A DNA stretch of 64,000 nucleotides from Mikania micrantha (lineage: Eukaryota > Streptophyta > Magnoliopsida > Asterales > Asteraceae): the NCBI GenBank assembly GCA_009363875.1, contig CM018685.1:59629648-59693647 (forward strand). The letters are read 5' to 3'. A model generated the notes under the pieces. The model worked only from the letters and a program-made list of their open reading frames with translations. It did no database searches and had not been told where the DNA came from. The translations under genes were made by a program, and so were the position numbers. Positions within the stretch are counted from its first letter, which is position 1. Each line of letters begins with the position of its first letter. Positions 12,746 to 23,977 of the stretch are shown here, piece by piece.

Positions 12746-13477
12746 CTAGTCCGTATCTATGGTGACATGTGATATGTCACTATCAGAATCTCCATCAGCA
12801 TCATCCTCCTCTGGATCCTCGTTGGGATCCTCGTCAAAATCTCCCTCCTCGAGGTAATTGACCTCGAATTGGGGACCGTCATCCTGTGGTGGTTCCTCGA
12901 TAAACTGTTCGGCCCACGTGTTAAGCATGGCCTCGATAGCTTGGACCATCGCCTGCGTCTCCTCGTTGGCGACCCGATTCTCCGTAATGCGTCCGTCATG
13001 CTCATGCAGAACCTCCACCATCTGTCCGTGCTGACTCATCAGCTGGGACACCTAGAGACGTAAGGTCTCCACCTGCTCTTCTAACCTGTCGTTATGCCTT
13101 TCAAGGCGGTCGTTCTTCTCTCGAAGAACGCGGACCTCTTCCGATAGCTCCCCGCTCCTCCAGATCTCACGCCGTGTGCACGCCACATGAGCTGCGAAGG
13201 TCTGCTCCAATGGCACCCCGAGCGGCGGTAGTCGATGACCTGGAGATGTATCGCCGGGATAACGATATGGAGGTACCCTCTCTCCGATAATCCACTCTCG
13301 TATCATCGTGGGAAGCCATCCCCAATGTCGAGCTCGTGCCACGTGTCGAGCCCGCCTTTCCATCTAAGCATCGACCTGTGCCACTATGTCGTGGGCTCGT
13401 CGTCGGCTCTATGCAGCCATATCGTCAGTGGTCGGGAGTCTGTCTGAGTTCCTCCTGGCATCATTGTTGTCGGCCAT
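12746..13477 (-). pseudogene. ORF upstream of gag: coiled coil plus acidic tail
   Basis: From an ATG at 13477 a frame of about 244 codons runs to 12746, broken by in-frame stops: two near 13380-13420 and one at 13052-13054. Visible parts are a basic stretch (MERRARHVARARHW), a heptad-like segment around 13060-13130 (EEVRVLREKNDRLERHNDRL), a middle with EAMLNTWAEQF, and a tail very rich in Asp and Glu. It lies between the PBS and gag and in the same sense. It may be a separate first ORF or a 5' exon of gag. I do not recognise a domain. Confidence 0.55.
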
Positions 13478-13616
13478 CCTGTAAGTTTCAAGTTAGTAAA
13501 CGATAGTTTAACATAAATAATAACATCATCAATGTGCAAACTCTACGTGTAGTGTCTAAAGTTGAGCAATGGCTATAGTCTAAGTTTACTACATGCAAAC
13601 CTAGTTCTCTATAACC

Positions 13617-13631
13617 AAGGCTCTGATACCA
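13617..13631 (-). promoter_or_regulatory. Primer binding site, tRNA-iMet type
   Basis: On the - strand, three bases after the 5' LTR, the sequence is TGGTATCAGAGCC, the usual plant match to the 3' end of initiator tRNA-Met. It fixes the orientation of the element. Confidence 0.9.
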
Positions 13632-13634
13632 GTC

Positions 13635-16600
13635 TGTCACACCCCCAATTTCCCACTCGTGGTGTCAGTCCACGTGGGTGTGACGTGGCCAGAATCACAG
13701 CTCATGGTCATATAGAATAACTCTGTATGCGTTTTCAAATACATGTTCAACATATACGCAGTAAATAGTTGCAGCGGAAATGATAAAGTAATGCAACGGA
13801 AATAAATATGTTTGATAATTGCAGCGGAAATATAAGTTGTTAAACACACATTGTTTAATACATAGATGAAATAAAATTTGTTTTCAAAAAGTTAAACAAA
13901 ATCAGAAATGCATGATGGCCCTAATGCTCATTCCCTTAGAGGTGCATTCCTGAATGTCCGTCATCTTCTTATTTACCTGAGAATACAAGTTTGAAAAAGT
14001 GTCAACACAAAGGTTGGTGAGTTCACAGGTTTTGATATACATATATAGTAAGAAAGTGTGTCATTCTGTTTATCAAATGTTAGTACCGAGCCCTAGGCTC
14101 CAAGTGTCAGTGCGTCACTACCGAACTAGACATGTTTGTACTTGCCTCCACTATGTCTCGTACACACAGTAAATTAGGTCAGAGTTTGCACGGGTTATGA
14201 CATCCAGTCAACATTTTGCCCCGTGGGGTTGGTCATACCCTAATGGATCCATCCAAATCTACCACCTTGTTCGTTCATTAACGGTAAGACTTTGTGAGGA
14301 CTTGTTACGAGTTCAGCACTTAATGTTTGTCCAATAAACCAGCATACACAATAAAAATGTTTATAATAGCATAATTGTTTGACTCGATGCAACTAGTCTT
14401 CTCCCCCTTTTTAAAAGCGTTTGAAAAGAGTTAAAAAGGGTCGTAAACTCACCTTAGTGATGCAAGTGTAAATCAAGCGTAAGCTCCTGCGTAGATCGCG
14501 TGTCGGTCACCGGCAACCTATATCGTACACCGCACGTGAGTTCGTGTAACGACTGTGTTCTTGTTCGTGTTAGTGCTCGTGTTTGTGCTCAACAACTCTC
14601 GGTTGTTCATGTTTGTCCGTGTCGGTCCACAACGACCGTGTTTGCTCGTGTTGGTCCACATTGACCGTGTTTGACCGTGCTTGATAGTGTTGGACCAAAG
14701 TTGACCGTGTCAAGTCAACGACCCGTTGGTGAACCGTGTGACGGTTTGTGAATCGTGTAGCAATCGTATAAGTGATCGTCGTGTGCAAAACGTGCAAGTC
14801 GCGTCTATGGACAACTTACTATTTATAGTAAGTTTCCATTTATGGAAAGTTCACAAAGCATAACGGTTTTAGAGTTCTAGCATGCTCGTTAGTCCTACGT
14901 GATCATGTTAACACATAACACATCATCATACAAAGTCACATAAGTCATTTTCATCGTGTTAGCACATAAAAGTTTCCTAAAATGGAAAGTTTCCATTTAT
15001 AGCATACGTGACATCGGAAACCATTTAACTTAGTATCAAATCATCATGTTATAACATATTAATCCATTTAGCATGTTCAAATCATACAAAATATCCATGA
15101 GTCGGCTTTTGTAAAACTAAAGTTACCATAAATAGTAACTTTGTGGTTTTCGCATAAAATGACCATTCTAAGATTTCTAAACCATTTTCATATCATCATT
15201 CATCATAATAAACCATTTACTATCATCTAAATATGTTCATATAGTCCACATTATCACCAATCAATATTTTGACTACAAAAGTTACTAAAAATAGTAACTA
15301 TGCTAAATATGACCATAAACATTATCAAAATCACATTCTAAGTATTCAAATCATCATAATGTCATCACTACATCATATCAAGATACATGCATGTTCATCA
15401 TCTTATCTATTTCACCATTTTATGAGTAAAAAGTTACTAAAAATGGAAAGAATCACAAATGAACCATCCTTGACCATTTCAACATCATCAAATCATGAAA
15501 TCATCTTCCTATATCATCAAGAAGCATATCTAGACATTAAAAATCATCCCACATGCCATGGATCATACATGCATGTGGGTTTCTCACTTGATAATGACCA
15601 TACTATGAAATCTATACATACACAACATCATAGATCATCACATTTCATCATATTATCATCATAGATCATCTTATACAGTAGATTTATCAACAAACCCATA
15701 TTCAAACCATAAGAAATTCGTGCATGTGATGGGTGTGTGCTTGCATGTGGGTTTTACCCATTGCATGTGAGATTGTGAGTGTTTTTAAGCTACTATAGTG
15801 ATGGAACTACCTTCTATTGCTTCAAAATCCCTGGGGTGATGCTCCCAACAACTTCTAGAGCTCCTGGATCGTGAGGTTTTGCAGAAAGACGATGGTGATG
15901 GTGGTGGTGTGAACTCCAACCCCTCTTCTCAAGCTCTCAAAGCTTCAAGGTGGCTTCAATGGCTTCCAATGGGTCTTAGGGAGTGTAGAAGGTGATGGCA
16001 GAGGTTTGGGGAAGGTGAAATCGTGCTAAATGGCGTCTGGTATCGACTGAAATGATGAGAATAGAGTGTATGATGATTTTGTGCTGCTCAAGAAGATTTT
16101 AAACGGTCAGAGGTGTCAGGCATATCGCCTGACGTGTTGGCTCGGATCCGTGCGTTGCGCGCGGGTGGGTTGGATGAGGCGCGCCCTATGTCTTCCACGC
16201 GTATCGCCCCGGGTTAAGGTCTCGGGTCAGGCGTACCGACTGGCCCAATTGTCAAGCCCAATAAGCTTGTTTTGTTGTTCTGGGCCCGTTCTCGCCCGTT
16301 TCCTGACTGTAAAACATCGTTCGAGCGTCGTTTGACTCTAATGGTCAATTACTAGCCATAATTGACTTGTAAAGTGTTTCTGTGCTTAAGTGTTGTGATG
16401 TTCACCAACGTTCGTGTGTTTTGACACGTGTGTGCTGTTTCTCGATAATTCCTCGAATTATCTAGTCATGTGTCAGCGTTTGTACTGTCATGCCACGTGT
16501 CACAGTAAATTAAACTAATTCTAGTGCCACGTGTACATAAAGCATTTATATAAACATTTAAATAAATATAAAGCTGACATGGAAATTACGGGGTGTCACA
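13635..16600 (-). repeat. 5' LTR of the Tekay-like element
   Basis: 2966 bp, the partner of 4871-7838. The palindromes of the 3' LTR are also here but slightly eroded: 16115-16133 has one mismatch and 16224-16246 has two. The sense-strand promoter should lie here, since transcription runs toward lower coordinates. Confidence 0.93.
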
Positions 16601-16604
16601 CACG

Positions 16605-17363
16605 AGGGTTAAACGATAGGACTGTTTTAGATTAAGTGTGGGTATTCGGTTGTATGAATTTAATATTTTCGTGCTTCGTATTCACAATTAACCTGAACCT
16701 CCATTCACATTAAAACCCGATAGGTTTAGCTTTTGAATTTTAAATAGTTGAATTTTCAGTTTTGTAATTTAGGTAGAATAAATTTTTTACTTATTTTATT
16801 TTTATTTTTATTTTTGTTTTTGTTTAAGTAAATTTTATTTTATTTTATTTTATTATAGTTATTTGAGTAAAAAAATTTAAAAAAAAAATAATAACAATAT
16901 AAATAAAAAAAATACAAAATTCAAAAACCCGAAACTCGTCGCGGTACACGGCCGTGTAACCATAGTACCACCGCGGTACGCGATGGATTTCGGGGAAGAA
17001 AAAAATATAAAACAACATAGTTTCTTCGCGTACCACCACCACAACCATACCCCACCATCACCTACACACCCACTCTACAACCGGTTCACAACCGATCCCC
17101 ACCGAATCTCCACCGGTAACCACCACACCACCACCGTAGCACCACCGCAGAGCCACCATCACACCATCGCATACCATCGTAGCATCACCACTACACCACC
17201 GCGACCATCTTTCTTCCATCATCTCCTGTGCATGCCACCGCTCGACACCGCCGCCGTCGCCGTTGCAACCACCACCCCTGTGCACGCCACCATCACCATT
17301 GCTTCATCAGGAGTTCACCGGTTCAACACAACAACACCAACCACCGATTCAAATCGCGATTAG
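16605..17363 (+). other. Athila post-pol region with probable leader exon
   Basis: After the Tekay insertion the Athila interior resumes with the phrase taagtgtgggtattcgg. An AT-rich stretch and a hairpin at 16968-16986 precede a CCACC/CACC-rich segment (about 17030-17340). That segment ends at 17363 in TTAG followed by GTAAGAG, a good 5' splice site. The His/Thr/Pro-rich reading frame 16983-17363 is probably a by-product of the CACC repeats and is not proposed as a gene. Confidence 0.5.
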
Positions 17364-18062
17364 GTAAGAGTTTCGTTTTCTTTCGATTTTTAGGTTATAG
17401 ATCTAGAATAATGTTAGGTTTTTGTAAATTTTTCAATAGATCTAGAAGTATTTCATGTAGTTAGGATAGATTCGGACTGTGTTGGAAACGAATTTGGGTT
17501 CGGATTGCCATCGTAGAAGGCTGATCGATTCTCTGCTTTTGAAAAGGGGCCGCGTACCGCTGCAGTAACCCTTAGCGGTACGTGATGGAATCCGGAAGGC
17601 CAATTTCATGCTTGTTTTAAACAGAAAACGTTTGTAAATAAATTATATAAGTAAATAATTTTGTCATACATTTTTGTAAATAAATTTTTAATTATAAAAT
17701 TAGGTTAAACTCTTGAAAAATCGTTGTAAATAAATTTCTAAATAAATTTTGTTAAATTTTTGTTTTCATTATTTGTATATATATATGTAAACATTTAAAA
17801 TTAGGTTATAATTGTAAATTTTGTAAATAAAATTTTATTTTGTAAATAAATTCTTGCACTATATTTTAATAATAGTGTACAATAAGTTATAACATTTTAG
17901 TTTTTGTAAATAGGTTATCATTTTTGAATTTATACTTTGTAAATAGAACTTTTTGTAAAAATTGTAAATAAAATTAAACTTAGGTTTTTACATAGTTTAA
18001 AGTAGTTTAATATGTAAATTTTGTTCTGTATTTTGTATTTTTTTTGTAAATTGTTATTGTAG
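17364..18062 (+). other. Probable intron before the ATHILA ORF-1-like gene
   Basis: Begins GTAAGAG at 17364. It is T-rich and AT-rich throughout, with many gtaaata phrases, and ends in a T-rich tract with TTATTGTAG at 18062, one base before ATG 18064. Base composition changes sharply at both ends. Splicing is inferred from these signals only. Confidence 0.55.
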
Positions 18063-18063
18063 G

Positions 18064-19353
18064 ATGTCTGGAGCAGTTGAGAGTTCAGGTGTAGGGGCCA
18101 AGAGGGCCAGAGGTTCGAGTTCGTCGAGGCGGAGGGCTCGAGAGATCCACTACTCATCACCGGAGATCCTCCCTATCGACGAGGACGAGCCGGTTCCCAT
18201 TGACGACCGTATTCTTAGAGACCACACTGTCCTGCAGTTCGAGCAGGGGACAAATGAGGCTACACGCTGTGAGCGGTTTGTTACGATGGAGCACTACCAC
18301 CATCGTACATTCGATCGAGAGCTTTTGGAGAGGCTAGGACGCTTAGAGGAGTTCGATGCCATTGTTAGAGATGAGTGGAGGACTGCTCTAGATTGTAGGT
18401 GGCCTCAGTACATGGAGCTGACAGTAGAGTTCCATTCGACTTTTCGTCAGATGTCAGGCTCATTTGATGATCCTGCTGCTGTATCTTTTGCGTTAGGTAG
18501 ACTCACGTTCTCGATGAGTATCCCGCAGTTCGCGATTGCAACGGGATTTTACACAACAGAGCAGGTGAGAGAGCTTGGGTTTGCTCAGAGCCTGAGGGCA
18601 GTTGTTAGGGAGCCTAGTGATCTAGGCATCACAGAGCGTCAGCTTGAGGAGTTTTGGATGTCGATTGCAGATGGAGCCTTTACGAGTGCGATTGTCGAGT
18701 CTTCGATTCGCGATCCACTTATCAGATATATTCATAGGATGGTTAGTTGCACTCTCATCGATCGCAGGGCCGGTGCAGAGAAATGCAACCAACTAGACAT
18801 GTTCTGCATGTACAGCATGATTAGCCGTCGTCGGACTAACCTCGCCTGCATTTTACTTTCATCATTTGCGAGGGTTCGCCGTGGAGGGGCGACGGCTAGG
18901 CTAGATTTGGGGCCCTACATAGGGATGATAGCGAGTAGGCTGGGAGTCTTTAAAATATTCCCACACCGATTTTTGACTGAGGGTCCCGAGACAGGGCGTT
19001 ATAGTTTGGATGACATGCGGCTAGCTGGCATGTGCCCCATGGGTGATCCAGCCAGATGGGAGCCAGCTAGGCCTGCACCAGAGGGACCCCCAGATGTTGA
19101 GGTCCTGCAGAGAGGTGTGCCACCGGAGCGACAGAGGATATTACATAGGGTGGAGAGGCCTCAGCAGACACTTCCCCTACGTCAGCCTCGCCCTCCACGC
19201 GTTACTTTAGACATTCTTTGGGAGGAGCAGCAAAGACAGGGTCAGATGCTGCGCATTCTTTTTGCACACTTAGGGATAGAGATTCCTGAGTGGTTCAGGG
19301 CTCCAGATCCACCTCAGCAGCCAGGAGGACAGGGTGATGAGCCTCACGAGTAG
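18064..19353 (+). CDS. ATHILA ORF-1-like protein (third ORF of the Athila-like element)
   Basis: Intact, 429 codons, in the position where Athila elements carry their extra (env-like position) gene after pol. The N-terminus is basic and serine-rich (KRARGSSSSRRRAR), a possible nuclear signal, followed by an acidic stretch. The body has the family phrases YMELTVEFHSTFR, VSFALGRLTFSMSIPQFAIATGFYT and the charged ends typical of Arabidopsis ATHILA ORF-1 (PF03078). There is no signal peptide or clear membrane span, so it does not look like a classical envelope protein. The C-terminal 80 residues are Pro/Arg/Gln-rich. It is open while pol is broken, perhaps by chance. The ATG directly follows a probable 3' splice site. 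Confidence 0.8.
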   Translation: MSGAVESSGVGAKRARGSSSSRRRAREIHYSSPEILPIDEDEPVPIDDRILRDHTVLQFEQGTNEATRCERFVTMEHYHHRTFDRELLERLGRLEEFDAIVRDEWRTALDCRWPQYMELTVEFHSTFRQMSGSFDDPAAVSFALGRLTFSMSIPQFAIATGFYTTEQVRELGFAQSLRAVVREPSDLGITERQLEEFWMSIADGAFTSAIVESSIRDPLIRYIHRMVSCTLIDRRAGAEKCNQLDMFCMYSMISRRRTNLACILLSSFARVRRGGATARLDLGPYIGMIASRLGVFKIFPHRFLTEGPETGRYSLDDMRLAGMCPMGDPARWEPARPAPEGPPDVEVLQRGVPPERQRILHRVERPQQTLPLRQPRPPRVTLDILWEEQQRQGQMLRILFAHLGIEIPEWFRAPDPPQQPGGQGDEPHE

Positions 19354-21103
19354 ATTCCAGCATCTCAGTAGTTTCAGTTGTTTCTTTTGTATTTTTTTTA
19401 TTTCTGTTTTTAATATCATGGTCTGTATATATTTGGATTATATTTTGTGTTGAACTCAGTTGTATATAGACTAGTTGATTGTATATATATTTTGTGGTTG
19501 TTATGGTTGTTTATATTATTCATGTATATGTTAATGGTTTGTTGTGAGTGTTAGTGGATTGCCAAATTCATCGTGACTGTTCAGAATGCAAGTTTTGGGA
19601 TTTATTTGTGATTGCGACTGGATTTGATGGCGGTTGATAAGACTTACGAGGAAATTGTCACATACCAGGAGTGTTGTAATTGTTGTAAATTGTATTTTTT
19701 TTGTTGAATTATTCATTATTTCATATTCCACATTGAGGACAATGTGTGATTTTAAGTGTGGGTATGAAATTTGTGTAACATTGTAAATTTTTGAAAATTT
19801 TAGTAAATAAGTTGATAATTTTTGGTTAAATTTGAAAAATAATAAATAAAATACAAAAAGATTTTTTTTTTAAATTTGAGTTATTTTTAATTAATCAAGT
19901 CAGTTTTAGTTAGGTTTGAGTCTTTTATTTTTAATTTTTCTTTTATGGTTAATCTTTGTTGGATTGTTTAGATCTTCATTTGCAGTTTGGTTTAAATTAC
20001 CCTTATCAGTTGGGTAGTGATAACTTACATAATTTGTAGTAGAATGGCAACCAACAGGATTATAATAACCCGATCGCGAATGGAATGCAATACGATTGTG
20101 TTACTCTGGATTTGACATGCACGGCTGTTACATAAAACCAGCTAAGTCTTTTCCAATTTTTTTTATTTTCATTTCCTTTATTTTGTTCTTTTTCATTTTT
20201 ATTTAGGTTTTTAGTTGTTTAATTGTAAATTGAGTCTGATTTTAATTTTTCTAAGTTAGATTGTGTAAATATTGTATATATTTTTGTAAAGTCTTTGAAT
20301 TAGGTTTTTGCATTAAAATGGAAAATGATAGTATAATCAGGAATTTTGTGTTGTCTTAAAAGTTTAAATGTACGCATCTAATTTGGGATATGTTGGTAGG
20401 CCTAACTGATAGAAAGGTTTTCTTGTATTGATACAATATACTTAATCTTCATGATGCTAACGGGTTTTGCATTGGGAAATATGGGGATTCTGAAACTGTT
20501 TAATTGTGATTAGAGGAACTTTTGCAAACAAACGACCTAATGTTTTTAAAATTAAACCTGGCACATATGTTCTCTTCTTATGAAAATAAATTCAAGACTT
20601 ATGGCGCCTGCTTAAAAGAAATAGTATCCACCAATCCACTAAATGGGCTGAGCTTGCGTAAAAAAATAAAAAAATAAAAAATAAATAAAATAAGAGCTGC
20701 AGCTTATGTGTCATACCCCGGATGGCAACCGAGTGAAACACCACTAAGTTAGGCTCATTAATTTAGAAGCAAAATGCCCATACCTTCATCCATTCCATCT
20801 AAGGTTTGATTTTTAAATTCATTTAGGTTGTTCGAATGTAATGGTAACTTGAAAGCTTTTATCAGGATTAGGTTGATTTGTATGACTTGAGTGTAATACC
20901 TATAGTTGATTGAATTATTTGAATATAAAGAATCAAGACTATGGAACCTAGATATCAGTTGTTGGGTTTAAGTGGATACAAATACTGACAATCGTAGTTA
21001 ATGCGTATGTGTTTAAATTTTTGAGTTTAAAGCTAAATTTCTGGTTGTGATTCCATTGCAAATTCTGTTTCGAGGACGAAAAATGTTCAAGTGTGGGTAT
21101 TTT
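19354..21103 (+). other. Athila 3' non-coding interior
   Basis: AT-rich and without coding frames. It holds two copies of the phrase taagtgtgggtat / caagtgtgggtat (near 19752 and 21088), preceded by gaggacaatgtgtg and cgaggacgaaaaatg. The second sits at the expected polypurine-tract position just before the 3' LTR. A short run of a and aa(a)t near 20660-20690 is simple sequence. Confidence 0.6.
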
Positions 21104-22600
21104 TGATGGTTTGTAAAACACATCCGGTTTTTAAGGAATTTTGAGTCAATTTTAAGTTGTAAATAAGTCGTTTATGTTTATTTTTGGATTCTTTTTACAT
21201 TTTATGGCTTTTACAGGCTTGTCGAATGAAATGAGCGGAAATCGAGTTCGAAACCCGAAGGAATCGAGCCCCGGTTGAAATTCAGAGAAAAAGACAAATT
21301 TAATCATTTTTGCTGTTGTCGCGGTACGCGAAGAGGGAGAAAAAGACCTTCGCGATACGCGAAGGATTTCGGCACTTCCCCGCTTGTTTTGTCCATCGCG
21401 GTACGCGATGATGTTTTGAATTGTTATTCGCGGTACGCGACGTGTTTTAAAATTTGAAAAAAGTCAAGATTAATGCGAGAATAAAGAGGAGACGCTCCCC
21501 AGCCGTTTTGATCATCATTCTCGACCATTTTTGAAGCAGGAAATCATTCCAGGAGCTTTGAGAAGCGTTTGGGAAGCATTGGAGGGCTAGAAAACTTGGT
21601 TTACATGTGAATTCATCTTGGTCACTCCTTGTTCTCATTTGTTCTTAATTTTCAGTAGTTTATTTCCTTTCATCTTATTGTTCCATACGTGTTTATTGAA
21701 TGTCTTTCGGTGTTAGACACGTATTAGGTCATCGACTTGGTGTTATGACTAGTTTGTGGCTTGTTTGATATCACTTGCCATAGGAAAAGATATAATTGAT
21801 GTTCTTAAGGTTCTATGTGTATCTAAGTTCAGAAATCCGAAAGGTGATAGACTTGTCGGGTGATCTTTAGCATTAGGGTTTTCATAGTAATTACCCAGGA
21901 GGGATGATTATTTGAAAGACTTAGTGTTATTGTCATTTCGTGTCAAATTAGACATTTTAAGATTACTCCTTGCATCTTTGGTGTATTGGAATAAGAAAAT
22001 CAGGAATGTGACTTGTTCATTTGAGTACAAAAGTGTTATTGGAAAAATCCGGGAGGTGATTCAACTAACTAGTGTGTTTATTGCAAGATTAGGTTTTCTT
22101 AGTTGGTTACATCTGGTAATTGATCCAGAATCCATTAGATTACCTATATTTTGCTGTTTAAGATCCTACTTCCATCATATCAAACAAAGTCAATAGTGTC
22201 AATAATCACAAACAGGAATTCTACCTAAGTAGAGTTTTTCCCATTTGTTTAAGTTTTTCTAAAATTGTAAATTATTTCTTTTAATTAAATATGTTAATAT
22301 GTTTTTAGGGTTTAATATTAGTTGAATTGGATTTTTCTAATTTAATTAGGATAATTAATTTAATTAATTTGGTAATTGTCATTTTTATTCACAAAAACCC
22401 CCATCTTTATTTTAAATCATTTTCTAATCTTGTTTTGTTAAGTCAGTGTCTCGTGGGTTCGATATCCGGACTTTCATTAGCTATTCTACAATTGATAGGT
22501 ACACTTGCCTGTCGTAGTGGTTTAGTTTAGGATTTTTGGTTTTAACTCGTTGTAATTAAGATAAGTCTATGTTAGTGTTTTTAGTTATTTCTTAGACCAC
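21104..22600 (+). repeat. 3' LTR of the Athila-like element
   Basis: Starts TGATGG directly after the PPT-like stretch. Four hairpins with loop GTA or ATA lie at 21319-21331, 21347-21365, 21394-21410 and 21428-21440. The 3' part has the Athila phrases gtgggttcgatatccgg (22453 on) and acacttgcctgtcgtagtgg (22501 on). The end is uncertain (about 22550-22605), since the first LTR is outside the window and a Tekay-like LTR fragment abuts it. Confidence 0.65.
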
Positions 22601-22740
22601 TATTAGGAACATCAGTGTCCCGAAAAGACGTAGAGCTATCATGCCCTACCTACTTGTCTTCATTTCCTGAAACATGTAAAAATCAAGTGTCAACTACGAA
22701 GTAGTTGGTGAGTAATCATAAGTTTTTATATTTAAAACGA
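22590..22740 (-). repeat. LTR fragment joined to a broken RT
   Basis: On the - strand this has the LTR phrase actcaccaactacttcgtagttgacac, broken here as actcaccaactac / gtagttgacac, then catgtttcagg, which matches the R-region style of the other Tekay-like LTRs (near 14010, 50030 and 350). It directly follows the truncated RT of 22735-23977, so most of RT-IN is missing. Confidence 0.5.
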
Positions 22741-23977
22741 AGTAGTTGGCATACATTTGTTCTTTTCTCAAGACCTCCAAAATCAACTTAAGGTGTTGCT
22801 CGTGTTCTGCTTTGCTCTTAGAATATATTAGTATATCATCAATGAATACAATCACAAATTTATCCAAGTATGGCCTGCAAACACGGTTCATGAGGTCCAT
22901 GAAAACCGCCGGTGCATTGGTAAGGCCGAAAGGCATTACCAGAAATTCATAATGGCCATATCTTGTTCTGAAAGCAGTCTTGGGAATATCATCATCATGT
23001 ACGCGAAGCTGATGATACCCAGACCTAAGGTCGATCTTTGAAAACCATGCCAAGCCTTGAAGTTGATCAAAAAGATCATCGATGCACGGCAGTGGATATC
23101 GATTCTTGATTGTGAGCTTGTTCAATTCGCGGTAGTCGATGCACATCCGGAATGACCCATCCTTCTTCTTGACAAACAGGACCGGTGCACCCCATGGTGA
23201 ATGGCTCGGGCGAATAAATCCTTTATCAGTCAATTCTTGCAGTTGGCTCGCCAATTCTTGCAACTCCGAAGGTGCAAGTCTGTAAGTAGCTTTGGCGACT
23301 GGGTTAGCACCAGGTACTAAGTCAATTCGAAATTCTACTTGACGTTCTGGTGGAAGACCCGGCAAATCATCTGGAAATACTTCAGGAAAATCTCTTATCA
23401 CAGGAACGTCTTCAATGCTTTTTCCCCTCTCCTTTTTCTCTACGATGTGAGCTAAGAATGCTATACATTTCTTCCTAAGGTACTTGTGTGCTTTAGTGCA
23501 TGACATCAGCTTAAGACCTTTACTAGGAGTTTCACCAAAAACTCTTAAAGTTTCACCCGAAGGTAAAGAAATACGAATGAATTTTTCATGACAAACAATC
23601 TCCGCTTTGTGGGTGGCTAACCAATCCATGCCTATGATAACATCAAAGCTACCAAGATGCATAGGTATAAGATCAATTGGGAAAACGTGATCACTTAAGT
23701 TCACAGTACATCCAATAATAACAGTGTCAATATCAATAGTGTTTCCGTCAGCCACCTCCACGTTAAACGGTTTATCTAGGTGTGTACGTGTTCTACCATG
23801 CATGCATTCAAAATCATATGAAACGAAACTCCTATCGGCATCAGAATCAAATAAGACAGATGCATAAGAGTTGTTGATCAGAAATGTACCATTGACCACG
23901 TCCTGGTTGGCTTGAGCTGCTGGAGCATTCAGTTGAAACGCTCTGCCTCGAGCCACCCTTTGATTATTTCCAGTCAA
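22735..23977 (-). pseudogene. Truncated Tekay-like protease and reverse transcriptase
   Basis: Protease region near 23850 reads FDSDADRSF where the family has D-S/T-G, so the catalytic Gly is replaced by Asp. Then [36 protein letters not shown] motifs CIDYRELNK and [10 protein letters not shown]. The coding sequence stops matching after KEQMYA at about 22748 and runs into an LTR piece. RNase H and integrase are lost. Confidence 0.88.

Larger units (their letters stand above)
4871..16600 (-). mobile_element. Tekay-like Ty3/gypsy chromovirus, complete but decayed, nested in Athila
   Basis: The element reads on the - strand: 5' LTR 13635-16600, PBS next to it, an upstream ORF, gag, pol, 3' LTR 4871-7838. 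Target duplication cacga is present at 4866-4870 and 16601-16605. The LTRs are about 2.97 kb and differ by only a modest number of scattered substitutions. Tekay assignment rests on the long LTRs, the tRNA-iMet PBS, the polymerase order PR-RT-RH-IN and the C-terminal part with the KVRWNS...EFTWE chromodomain-like end. Several stops and one frameshift make it non-functional. Confidence 0.92.
609..22600 (+). mobile_element. Athila-like Ty3/gypsy retrotransposon, interrupted
   Basis: This entry spans the pieces of one element: 609-4870 (protease, RT, RNase H, integrase) and 16601-about 22600 (leader, ATHILA ORF-1-like gene, 3' region, 3' LTR). The Tekay-like element at 4871-16600 splits it, and cacga on both sides shows the two halves were contiguous. 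The gag part and the 5' LTR are not in the window. The PPT-like sequence aagtgtgggtattttt and the LTR start TGATGG at 21104 are usual for Athila elements. The right end is uncertain by tens of bases because no second LTR is available for comparison. Confidence 0.8.

Noticed and set aside
16983..17363. His/Thr/Pro-rich frame of 126 codons
   Set aside because: It translates a CACC-rich leader and ends at a splice donor; no protein features.
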